Shown here in pieces: positions 1 through 11,000 of a DNA stretch of 64,000 nt; the first letter of the stretch is position 1; each line of letters begins with the position of its first letter. The DNA is from Angiostrongylus vasorum (taxonomy: Eukaryota > Nematoda > Chromadorea > Rhabditida > Metastrongylidae). The stretch covers positions 1,482,835-1,546,834 of the forward strand of contig JADANN010000450.1 in the NCBI GenBank assembly GCA_018806985.1, given 5' to 3'. The notes beneath the pieces were generated by a model that searched no databases, was not told the DNA's origin, and was given only the letters and a program-made list of their open reading frames with translations. The position numbers and the translations under genes are program-made.

Positions 1-2275
1 AAGGGCTTCCATGACTGCTTCTATCTGAATTGAATCAAAGGTCTTCTGCAAATCGATGAAAGTGAGACAGAGCGGTCTTTTGTACTCTCGCGATACTTCA
101 TTGAATCTTGTTACCGTGTGGATGTGGTCCATCATACTAAATCCTCGTCGAAACCCTGCTTGCTCACATGGCTGTCCTTCGCCCAGTGTTTTGTCAGTCC
201 TGTTTAGGATAACTCGAGTGAAAAGTTTGTCGACGACAGACAGCAGGCAGATTGGGCCATAGTTGCCGATATCGTGTAGGATTTTGCATTCAGACAGGTA
301 ACTTGTGATGAGCCGAGTCAGTGCGTTCACGAGGACTGGTGGATGGTTCTTCAGGTGTTCTAATCTTATCCCTGTCCGGACCTGGTGTTGTTCGATTTTT
401 CACCGACGAAATGGCATGTCGGATTTCCGAAGGGAGAAGCGGTGGCACAACATATCCATCCTCCTTTATTTCACATGACGGAAGGTGGACGTGGCTATCG
501 AAGAGATCTGAGTAGTATTCGTGAATGATTTTCTCCATTGGCTTTCTGGACGGTGTAACTGTTCCGTCTGGGCGTTGGAGTGCAATCAGCTTGGTCATGT
601 AATTGGCGAAGTTTCGGTGGGTTTGCGAATGTTTTTCCCAGCTTCTGTAGCTTCGACCATTACTGCTGCCCTTCTCTCTTAAAGGTCTTTTTTTATCGCC
701 TGTCTGCATTGTTTTGCAAGTTCGGAGGTTAGATCACGGTTGCCTGCAGCTCGTGCGATTCCACGCTGGCTTAACATCTCGAGTGTTTCTGGAGACAGAC
801 GTCTCTTGGTGGCTTTCGAAGTCTCAGTTCTCATAGCGCTTACATGAAGATGTTGAATGAGCCGATCGTATTCTCCGTCAATGTTATCGACAACGGCATC
901 TTCCCAACAGCGGACTAACGAATTGAATAAGTCCCAGTTTGCGGTGGTTCTGGAACTTCGGTTTTTGAACTTAGCGGCTTTTTTCTCCTTTCTGCGGGAA
1001 ATAGAATCTTGCACGAAGGAGGCGGTGGTCTGATCTCGGGTAGAATTTTTGGGACAACAGCGACATCGATTAGGCAAAACCTTCTATTTACTATGATGTG
1101 GTCTATTTCGTTATGGTGCACTCCATTGGGAGACTCCCACGTCCAGCGTTGAGGGTGGAGCTTCTGGAATTGCGAGTTACCATGGATGGTCTTGGTCCCC
1201 ATGATAAACTCAGATAACCGCTCACCCTCTTCGTTCCATTCTAATCCATGGATCCCAATGTGACGTTCTTCAGACGTTCGTCTTGGTCCAATTTTGGCGT
1301 TGAAATCTCCAGTGATGTCCTTGAACAATGTTTGGTCTTCTCTGTAGAACTTCTGGGAGTCCATATAGAACGCTTCGACTTCTTCTTGGTTATAGTTTGA
1401 TGTGTAAACGACGAAGATTGTTGAAGCCGGTATTGATCCACATCTTTTTAATCGTAAACGTCCGACTGGGATTGTAAGCTGTTCGAATGAATCGATGTTC
1501 ATGGACAAAGTCGTGTTGACGAGAACGCCGACGGCGCCGACTCCTCTACTGTCGCATGTTCCGAGGATCAGTTATTCTCCGGTGTTATAGACGGCGTTGA
1601 ATGTGTGGCGTCGCCTCGTCTCGGACAGGCCGATGACGTCGTGCCTTATCCTTCTTGCTTGCATGAGCTAGTCTTCTATCGAGGACTGGGATGCAAGTGC
1701 ACGTGCATTGTAGGTACACATCGCCACCATAGTTCTTCGTGATCCAGGCAGCTTCCATTGGCCCTGAGATTTTAGCAGCCTATCCGTACTCGTCCTACCC
1801 AACGCTGCGAAACTGGGGGCCTTCTTCGGGGTCAGGGAATGAGGCCCGTTTTTTTTACTGTGTTTAACATTTTTGATACCCACGTATAGCTTGCTGGGCT
1901 CTGAACGTGGAGGCTGGGTATACTCACGGGTAGCTTGCCAGGCTCTCCCAGAGTGGACATGGAGCTTATTTGTTGGAGGCGACTCCTAATCGCCTCCCAT
2001 ATACTTCCCCTGTCACTTGATTGCAGCCTTTTGGCCGAAGTGACTCGTAAAATGCAATCCCCATAAGCGAGAACGCACCCACACACGCATGCATGAGTAC
2101 GCTTAGCAAATATAGAAAGTATGTGCCAAATCGGCCCAACAGAAACAGGGAGTCCATCCTCTGGATCCACGGAAGCAAAGGTCGCTTTTTGGTCCGCGAT
2201 TAACTCCCCTATCGGCCACCTGGGGACACACCACGTGGCCTCGCTACTAATCGGTTCGGGATTCCTCATGTGAGG
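1..2275 (-). mobile_element. RTE-type non-LTR retrotransposon, copy A (cut by the window start)
   Basis: Read on the minus strand, this is the 5' region, AP-type endonuclease and first half of the reverse transcriptase of an RTE-like LINE. The endonuclease starts near 1720 (V-A-M-C-T-Y-N-A-R). It keeps GDFNAKIG near 1300 and ends with the [10 protein letters not shown] segment near 1100. The linker and RT N-terminus (PSEIRHAISSVKNRTTPGPD) run to about 370. The frame is broken: endonuclease, linker and RT lie in different frames, with a jump near 350. The 5' leader at 1900-2275 ends at a GATCCGTGGA motif, which copy B also has. The 3' half lies outside the window. It is a degenerate, probably immobile copy. 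Family assignment rests on domain order and motifs, not on a database search. Confidence 0.85.
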
Positions 2276-2326
2276 AAGATCCGTGGAAAAAAAAGCATAT
2301 ATTTCTAATATTATATATCTATACCT

Positions 2327-2712
2327 CCCAACGGTTTACCGCCTCATCGTGGCTGGGGAGGTGTTCCTGGGTGTCGGACTGCGATGTACAGCGGGGGGGA
2401 TTCGTCCGCCCTGCGAGGGCTCCCAGGCTGAGAAGGAGTTCGGCGTTTCCATCAGGAAGCCTAGCTAAGAATAAACCAATATCAAGATCCGCCACCGTCT
2501 TGGTGTCAAAGTCGCATGGTGGCGAATCTCCCTCTGATTCACAAGGTCTACGACTGCCTGTGGTGGTGAAGGCCTGCGTCAGACTTGGCCAGGCTGACCT
2601 TGGGATTCCAGGGAACCACAATGGCTTCACCAGCAAATCTTCGAAAAATGGTGATTATGCTGGGGCCCGCACAACCAGTGAGGACGGTCTGTTCATGTAT
2701 CAAGTACATATA
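2327..2712 (+). repeat. R3 repeat, copy 1
   Basis: About 390 bp beginning at CCCAACGGTTTACCGCCTCA and ending near the ACATGAAC/CAAGTA tail. The same text recurs in six other places in this window in both orientations, so the apparent open frames inside it are not genes. The family has no visible protein. Confidence 0.8.
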
Positions 2713-2965
2713 TATTGCTATATATGGATTGGTATGGAAAAGCTCTTCTCTGAGTTAGTTTATAAAGTTCTGAACTCCAGAAATACTTTATTGATCGAGA
2801 CAAGCCTCGTTGCGAAAGCTATCAATGGTGAAGTGAAAGTTCAAGTGAAGGACTACGAATAGACTTAGCTACTGTGTGCCTCCTTACGTAGTACTGTATA
2901 TCGGAACGAAATTGGATTGTTTTATCGAGATAATAGAGGTCTGCCAACTATTAATCACCGTTCAG

Positions 2966-3122
2966 AATGCGGATGCCAATCATGACAATCAACTGACAAT
3001 TGACGAGGTGTTAACACATTGGCGTGAACATGTGAAGAAATCGAGCGAAGAAGAGTTGCACATAATCTGTAACGGTTTTAAAGAAGCAGATTTGGATCAC
3101 AATGATAGGGTTAATTTGACAG
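2966..3122 (+). CDS. EF-hand exon of a calcium-binding protein (partial gene)
   Basis: A single well-formed internal exon. It follows the acceptor ACCGTTCAG and ends at a GTAAAC donor. It encodes a canonical EF-hand loop, D-A-N-H-D-N-Q-L-T-I-D-E, with Asp at 1 and 5, Asn at 3 and Glu at 12. A helix follows (VLTHWREHVKKSSEEEL). A second loop then starts, D-L-D-H-N-D-R-V-N, and the exon stops inside it, so the next exon should begin with the end of that loop. Paired EF-hands bind Ca2+ in proteins of the calmodulin, calcineurin B or calumenin kind; which one cannot be told from one exon. I could not find the flanking exons: upstream is an R3 repeat and downstream is RTE copy B. It may be a gene with long introns or an isolated remnant. 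Confidence 0.6.
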
Positions 3123-3600
3123 GTAAACCGACATTCTTCGTTTTAACTAGGCAACTTTCTTCTCAACACGTCTCTTTTTCCTATTTATAATGCAAGCGTC
3201 GCCGAAAGTCTGTAGTGAAGACCTGGAAACATCAGAGGACGGTTTGTGACTTCTCGGCAATAAATTCCTCTTTCTTTTTCTTTCCATTCAAATAAGAATT
3301 GAACTCTGACCCAATCCTCTCCTTGATGGGCTTCTGCTAAAGTTCATCGCCATATTCGTGTCTAGTGATCCAGTGAATGTCATTTAGCCTTAGCAGCGGA
3401 TATAACTCTCGTTATCGGCCCAATTTATTTACTATAATTGCTCGGCCTTGTTCCATCTCATCAGTGTGAAGCGTATTGAAGGCGCTAAATCAAACAAAAT
3501 GTGGGGATAAAAAATAGTTTAATAATAATAAGTGGTAATAATTTCAATTTTTTTTGTATTTTACATGATCCGTCTTAAAACTTACTGTGCGGCACTCAGC
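3123..3600. other. Stretch without recognised features
   Basis: Downstream of the EF-hand exon there is a donor-like start and then AT-rich sequence. I see no continuation exon, RNA gene or member of the repeat families described here. Confidence 0.4.
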
Positions 3601-6600
3601 ACTAGTTGCATTCGATTCATTTTCTCACATCCACTAGAAATGGTCCATACGAAACCAGTCCGTTGCTCACGAACATCGTTTTTGTGAGTTTTAATCGAAG
3701 ACCATTCTTTCCACAAGCGTTGTCAAAGTAGGGTAGCGTTCGATTCGCCTGGCTAATGTTTGCCGTTGTAAAAATCATACCACCAGCAAAGCAAAGATGG
3801 TATGGTTGCCAACCGTCGTTTTTCACTTCCATGTAACTCTTTTCTAGTGGCATAATGAACTTCACGATGGTCGCGGTAAATTATTCTGGGAGGATGATAT
3901 CAATATGATCGTTGCGGAATGGTGATATTTTGGTAGTGGATTTTTTATATAGCTCGCGAAGAAGTTTTATATTTCGAGTAGGGATGCTCTGAATGTCAGG
4001 GCTCCCGTGACTGCTTCTATCTCAACTTGGTCAAATGCTTTCTTCAAATCGATGGAAATGACGGAGAGCGTTGTCGTGTATTCTTGCGATACTTCAGTGA
4101 CTCTTGTGATAGTGTGGTGTGTGGTCTACCCTCACTGAATCATTTCCGAAACTCTGCTTGCTCATATCACCGCTCTTGTCCGGAGTTCTATTAATCCTGG
4201 TTAAGATGAATCGAGTGAAGAGTTTATAAAGGACAGACAGTAAGAATGTGCTAGTTGGTGCAAGAGATTGGCCGAGTGGTAGCGTTGAGCTCAATTCGAG
4301 TGGGCCAATGGACCAATTTGTGCTAGTTAGCCAGTGAATTAGGGAGTTGGTCGGATTTGTCTTTTGTCCGCCAACTGTACGTGGAATGTTCGACTTTGTA
4401 TGAATTCGCCACGCTGGACTTTTTTCCGTAACTGTCTTGAACAATCTGGAGTTTGGGTTATAACAGTTTATAGCAACAACAACGATACAATAATAATATG
4501 TGATACTTGACAATATGTGGTTAGCTGGGTGTATACGAGCGAGATTAAAATGAGAACAAGTGATTCACTTGAAAGAAGCTAGGCGGACATTGGAGTTGGA
4601 GCACTGAGGAACTGATGGACTGGAGGATTGGAAGACGAGCAATGGGGGTTGTAACCCAGACACCGGTAGATTGGAAGACAGACACTAGTTTTTATGACTA
4701 CTGGTGCTCCTTATATTCTGCCTGTAATGGATGGGGTTTTACAGAGGGAGTCAGAGATAGTGCTGATTCAGGGCATGACACGGTACATGCGGAGAAGTAC
4801 ATCAAATGAGACGGTATGCCGGAGGCTTCGTCAACATAGAACTTAATCAGATAGCGAAGGAATACCTCGTAGACAAGGTTATCTGAAAGGCTATGCAAAA
4901 GGCTTATCGAAAAGTCATGTGAAAGAGATGGAATAAGCTTGTACAAAGGCTTTTCCCGAAAATGCGTGTCGAAACGGTATAAAGACTTATACATTGTGAA
5001 TGGATAGATTTAAGATAGTTATAAGTAAGTAGTTAGTATAGGAAACATGTGATATTATAGAGAATAGGAACTATTTAAGGAATAGTTACCATAAAGAAGA
5101 CTGCGCAATAGCTGCCAATACTGTGGAGGTCATAATTCTTGACCGACAACACGGTCTGACTTCGTTAAATAGAAACCTTGCATTGGCCAAATAACGTGTA
5201 AAAAGCCTAAGCAAGTGTTGATGATAAGTGGTGGGATGTTCTTCAGGTCCTGTTCTTCAGATCCTTACCATGTCAGCACCAACTGCTGCTTGCTTCTTCA
5301 CCGACGAAAGGGCATGGCGGATTTCGGAAGTGGGGCATGGCGGATTTCGGAAGTGGTAAGCTGTGGGAACGACATATCTACCTTTTCTTACTTCGTACGT
5401 ACCTAACAAGACGTGGCTAGTGAAGAGATCCGAGTAGTAATTGTGCGTGATTTTCTCCATTGCTTTTCTGGAACATGCTAACTGTTCTGTCCGGCCGTTG
5501 GAGTGTAGTCATTGTGGTCTCGTAAGTGGCGATGTTTCGGTTGGCGCCGAGAATGCTCTTGCCAACGTCTAGACCTTCAGCCACCTCCGTTGCTCTTCTA
5601 TCTTCTAAGATTTTCTTTTATCGACTGTCTGCATTGTTTTGCAAGTTCGAGGTGAGTTTGCGTTGCCTGCTCGTGCGATTCGGCGTTGGCGTATCAGTTC
5701 GCGTGTTCCTAGAATGTCTCTTGATAGCCTTCGAATTCTCAACTTTCATAGTGCTAATGTGAAGATGCTGAATGAGTCAGTCGTATTTCTCCTCGATATT
5801 ATCAACAAAGGTATTTTCCCAAAAGCAGTCTAATGAGCTGAGTAAATTCCAGTTTATGGTGGTTTGGACATTCGTTTTTCGAGCTTAATCGCTCTGTGTG
5901 TTTTCCGCCAGAAATGGAGTACTGCGTGAAGGATGCGATGGTCTAATCCCATGTATAGTTTTGGGACAACAGCGACACTAGTTAGGCAAAACTTTCGATT
6001 TACTATGATGTGATCTATTCCGTTATGGTACTCTCCGTTGGAAGACTCCGAATTTCAGACTTGACAGCAAGTCTTCTGGAACTGTGATTTACTATGAATG
6101 ATATAGCCGTCTTGACAAACTAATAGAGCAGCTCATCCTGTTTGTTCCGTTCTAATGCGTAGATCGCAAGGCGATGTTCGTTCTGGTCCAATCCTCAGCG
6201 TTAAAGGCTCCAATTAAAACCTTAAATAATGAATCCTTTTCTTTGTAGAATTTCTCCAAGTACTTATGGAAAGCTTTGACTTCGTCTTCGTCACATCCTG
6301 ATGTCGGTGCTTAAACAACGAAGATTGTCAAAGCCTATACTGAGAAAAGTCCTTCTGCGGGTGTTCCTTCATAGACGGTTTCGAATGGGTGGCTTCGGCT
6401 AGGTCGATGACGTCGTACCTTATTCTTCTTGTGTGTATAATCAAGTTCGTAACGGAGGACTCAGATGCAAGTACGAGTGCATTGCATGTGCAGGTCCACC
6501 ACCTTACTCCATCGAGACTTAGCCCAGAATGGTCCCTAAGATTTTGGCATCCCCTCCGTACGCGTTCTACCCAACGCTGCCGTATCTGTGAGCTCGTAGG

Positions 6601-7065
6601 AATGAGGCCCCTTCATCTTACTGTGCTCAGCTTTTGGTACTTACGTTTAGCTTGCTGAGCTCTGAACGTCGAGACTGAGTATGTTCATGGGTGCTTTGCG
6701 TGTCTCTCCCAGAGTAGAGAAAGAGTTTATTTGTTGAGAGCAACTCGTAACGGCCTTCTGCATAGTTCACAGTCCCTTAATCGGAGGCTTCTGGCCAAAC
6801 TGACTGGTAGAATACAATCCGCATAAACAAGAACACCACCCACACGCATCCATGAATAGTTCCTCGTAGACAGAGAAGATATGTGCCAATTCGGGGCAGC
6901 AGAAACAGGGAGTTCATCTCCTGAACCTACCTGCGTCTTAGGAAACACGCATGATCGCTTTTGGACTGCAATCAACTCCCATCCACTCTCTCTGGAGCGC
7001 GCACCACATTGCGTAACGACTAGAATGAGACCCTTCGATAAGAGAAATCCGTGGAAATAGTAGTA
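3600..7065 (-). mobile_element. RTE-type LINE, copy B, old and interrupted
   Basis: A strongly decayed copy of the same RTE family as A, C and D, on the minus strand. The RT C-terminal part (A-C-G-K-N-G-L-R-L-K-L-T-K-T) lies at 3617-3865. RT and endonuclease remnants follow at 5100-6380, and the 5' leader lies at 6380-7065 with the terminal AATCCGTGGAA motif. The homology breaks at about 4246 and resumes at about 5095. The piece between is an insertion, described separately. Every frame is broken, so this is one of the older RTE insertions here. Confidence 0.75.
4247..5091. mobile_element. Probable solo LTR inserted in RTE copy B
   Basis: This 845-bp block interrupts RTE copy B. It starts TGTGCTAG and ends GTTACCA, the TG...CA ends of an LTR. 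The flanks are taagaa on the left and taaagaa on the right, an approximate target-site duplication. A TATA-like GGTATAAAGAC lies near 4976, where an LTR promoter could be. No gag or pol frame is present. I infer a solo LTR of a Pao/BEL or Gypsy type element; another kind of insertion cannot be excluded without a second copy. Confidence 0.45.
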
Positions 7066-7750
7066 ATAGGAACAACAACGACAATACTTTCCCTAAGAAT
7101 TCTTTTTGCTTGAATGATTTATAGCTTCATTATTCGCTGCACCATGCATAAGGACAGCGCTTGTATTCTACGAACTAAAACAGAGGGAAAGATTTAATTA
7201 AACCCAGCATCAAAGGCAGAGCCGCGAGGATACAAACCGGTAGCACAAGTAACAAAAAATAATGTTAGAAATTCCAGTCATTATTTTTTACAAATATAAT
7301 AATCTGTTGCTCCACTTTTTCTTGCACTAAAGTCAGTGCATGCCCTTTGAGTGCGGAAAAGTTACAATTTCTACGGAACTTTGCAGAGTTCCAATTAGAA
7401 GTGAACCGCGTTCTTGCTCATCCCGCATACACAGAAATGCACAATGGAATACTCAACAGCCGACGAACAATGTTCAACGTTGGACAGTCTCAAAACATAG
7501 TGCACGTTTAGCCCTTATCTTCTGCTCTTTTATATGATGCATTATATTTCAATTTTATATATAGCGAAGTAGTAGTGAACCGGTTTATCGTGCCATCAAA
7601 CAATTACTTTGTGAGATCAGACAAATAAAAACTGTTGACGATGAAATTGACGGTTTTCCAACAGAAAGACAGAAAATTTACAGCAGCCTATACGTAACAT
7701 AGTCAATTACATCTACTAAACGACGACTATGTCACTATTTGCAGTTGCCG
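7066..7750. other. AT-rich intergenic stretch
   Basis: It lies between the 5' end of RTE copy B and the downstream end of the Nup133 gene region. I see no exon, RNA or repeat that I can support. Confidence 0.35.
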
Positions 7751-7754
7751 AGAT

Positions 7755-8050
7755 TCACAGACTTCCTGAGAAGTATGTTTCAGGAATCTCTAGGACAATA
7801 TTTTTCTTAGCTTCCGTTTCAATTTTCTTCGCATCCAGGTTAGTTCTTATTGCTGCCGCTGTCCTCTCAATAGCACCTCGAACCCAATTTGTGGCCGATT
7901 CGTTCACTGATAGCTCCTTCAAAACATTTTCTAACAACAGCACGACGACAAGAGGGACGTTGAAGCGAACTAAAATACCTACCTTTCTACATTCTCTTAT
8001 GAGTGCATCACTATTTGGAATGACGTACACTAGTGATTCAATAGAGGTTA
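7755..8050 (-). CDS. Coding exon of uncertain assignment, just past the Nup133 stop
   Basis: An open minus-strand exon follows the acceptor GGTTCCAG and ends at a TGA at 7755. It encodes about 98 residues, containing S-L-V-Y-V-I-P-N-S-D-A-L, then F-N-V-P-L-V-V-V, then V-L-K-E-L-S, and a helical tail. The pattern of a beta strand ending near Asp, a hydrophobic VPLVVV strand and a K-E-L helix resembles PIN nuclease domains such as the C-terminal domain of SMG5-like proteins. That is a weak, by-eye resemblance. If a 79-nt intron (8051-8129, GTTTGT...CCAG) is removed, the frame joins in phase to the last recognised Nup133 exon. It may therefore be an alternative Nup133 C-terminus or the first recognised exon of a downstream gene. 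Confidence 0.4.
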
Positions 8051-8076
8051 CTGGAACCAGCACAACATGAATACTG

Positions 8077-11000
8077 CTAACGCGATGTTATTATCAACGT
8101 TGAAAAGAACGTATAATAGTTCAACAAACCATCTTCCTCCATATGTTTCAGTATACTACCGAAAGGTGTGTCAGCAACTTCGTATATGTTGGTGATCTAA
8201 ATGAAGTAAGAAAAATACTATCGATGCAACGTGGACCTATAGCGACGCCTTCATATCACTATATATCCCTGCTTCATGATAATTTTAGCCAATAAAGACT
8301 ATATTTGGTCAGAAATTATTATCTCTACTTAAAAAAACTTGATAGGAAAACTATGTCCCTGAAAATCGTCAGAACCTTATTCCATTCTGTATACTTCAGC
8401 GAAGAAGTCCAAATTTTTGTCAATTGGGAGCGTAACTCGACACTATCACCATCTTGTAGCAAGCAAGCCACAAGATAAAGGGCCCTAAAAAATCAATAGA
8501 GACGTTCTCATCATCTTTGAGGAAAGAATAAATAAAAAGTTCTTTTAAAAGACCAAAGAACAAACAGTAGTGTTTACGAAACCATGCTGATAATTGCATA
8601 AAAACTTAACTACAAACCGTTTATGTCCTTCCGTTACATCTTCATCGATCATGTTCAACTCGATCATTTCAGCGGCGGTCAAAGCACGGTTAGGATTATC
8701 CGGATAAACGGTCTGAATAAAGAAGAGCACTCCCACATCTTTTCCTACGAAACAGAAAGACAGAAATTGGAACTGCGACCTTCATCAAAGACTCTGGAAT
8801 GAGTGATTGGTGTTTAATAAGCTGCAGCCCTCTAGTGGAATCGTGAACAACAACATCATTAGGTTTTTTACCACCACATATGGCTGCTAACTTTGCAAAT
8901 GCATACAAGCTCTGAAAAAGTCAGCGGTGAGAAGCTACCACACTGATCAGAAAGTCGTCAAAATAGAGAACTCAAAAAAGAAAAGAAAAAATCGTCTGAA
9001 TAATTAGGATTACTCTTTGTCGGTCAACGTTCGAGGTCTCACGATACGCCAAACTCAGCAAGCTCTGGGAAGCCTGAAACGCTACAAATTGGAAACCGTG
9101 CTCGCTTCTTTTATTTGTTGCTTACTACAAATTTTTAAGGCAGGGTATTATGTGGAATACAAGTATAATGACGTAGAGATACTTGCAAGACACCGGACCA
9201 CAGGTGTCTGCGGTGAGGATCGGACATCCTATTACCCTTTCAGGGGCTATCGCGTTCACCACCACACCATGCCGACCTTCGTTTTGCCTGTATCTCAGCG
9301 TCATTATAGTTGTGTTCTGATTATTTCGAGATAAAATGAATCAAACAAGCGTACACAAGAATATCTGAACATTCGGAACAAATAAGCTTAAAAAACGACT
9401 TAAAGTAAAATTCTACTAAAGTAACATATTGCATGGGGATTAGGACTCAGTAGGTAAAAAAAGAGAAAGTGATGAGAACAGCAACCTCTTAGTTGCTTAA
9501 GCACTGAATTATCACTTACCTGTTCGAAACTGCCTGTTTTGTAGTTCTCTTCTCCAGCGTACTTCTTCACACGACAACAAGTAACGATCTGCACGTTCAC
9601 CTCTCTCTTCCAGTAGAAGTTCGTTAAGATCTGACCAAAATATCATATTACAAACGAATTGAATACAACAATAATGATGCTGAGTTATTTGCAAAACTCC
9701 GTGGCGCAGGTTTCCACGGTGGGGAACGAACGTGCTATTACCCTTTCCGGGGGCTAATGCGTTCACCATCACATCATGCGGGTCCTACGTTACGCCTGTC
9801 TATCAGCTAGTTTTCTATCTACCATTGCCATCAGCATATAATCTCACAACCAAAAACGCGAACCGAGATATGGTTGGACTCACTTTTCGTTTCAGATATC
9901 TGCACAAATACATATCAAACTCATCGGCAGCAAACCGTCGTTTGTATTCGTCTAATTTGGCACGTCGATCTGCTTCATCGAACTCTAGGCACATCTTTAC
10001 TAAAACTTTGAAATCCTTAAACTTCTCTGCCAATTCCACTGCAACTTCACATTCGTCAAGATCGTAAAAAGCTACTATAAGTTCGTGCCCATCAATAGGT
10101 TCGTTGCATTCGCTCAGATGAAACACAACTAATCTACAAAGCAGAAAGTCATTTCTTCACAAATATTTCTATATTCGCTATGGAATATAAGAAAAACACA
10201 CACACCTAATAGCGGACTCTCTCAGACGCATTCTTTCCGCTTGCGACAAATCGCTTGCTTCCAACTCTTTAAGCAAGATTTTGCACTAAAACTAATTGAT
10301 TTATCGGATCTGATGAAAGAATTGAGTTAATTCTCAGCATTTCTCTTAATGCTAGGTGCTTGCGTAGAAAATATCCACGAGAACTAAGAGTCAACAAAAA
10401 TTTAAGTTGAAAAGACTACAAGGGAAGCTAGAAAATGGAAAATGCTTCAATGATCTTAAGAAAAATCACCACCACAAGGTATGCGTCTGAAATAGACCCA
10501 GCCGTCCATTGTACATCACCTCGCGGAACAACTACGCTTGTGGACATTCTAAAGTAAACAATAAAATTTCAAAGAGGTATTGATTTCTTAGAAGAATACA
10601 AGGTCACAAGCAAAACACTTGGATACTTGGATGGCACATCCCCACTGGTTGTGCGGGCCCCAGCATGATTTCCTTTTTCTGGGAGTTCTGCTGGTTTAAC
10701 CATTTGGTTCCCTCGACCCCCCGAGGTCAGCTTGACCAAACTATGCCTCAGGTCGTAACCACCAAAGGCAATCATCCCCACCCTAGTGGAGCAGAGGGAG
10801 ATTTGTGTCACCACGCGACTAGACTGAAACCAGGATGGTGGTGGATCCTTGTATTGGTTTACTTTTAGCTGGGCTTCCTGATGGAAACGCCGGAATCCTT
10901 CTCAGCTTGGGAGCGCCTACCGGTGAGATGAATCCGTCCGCTGCCCATCGCAGCCTGACATCCAGGAACACCTTCCAGTCACCATGAGGCGGTAAACCGT

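Noticed and set aside
2371..2862. 163-codon plus-strand frame as a gene
   Set aside because: Most of it is R3 repeat text found in six other places.
4258..4300. tRNA-Leu/Ser-like TTGGCCGAGTGGTAGCG
   Set aside because: It has a box A look but no box B at the right distance and no acceptor stem. It lies in the presumed solo LTR.
7729..8070. Plus-strand open frame of 113 codons
   Set aside because: It is antisense to the better-supported minus-strand exon with acceptor and domain-like pattern.
9732..10067. Plus-strand open frame of 111 codons
   Set aside because: It is the shadow of the Nup133 exon at 10128-9884 plus part of an R1 arm.
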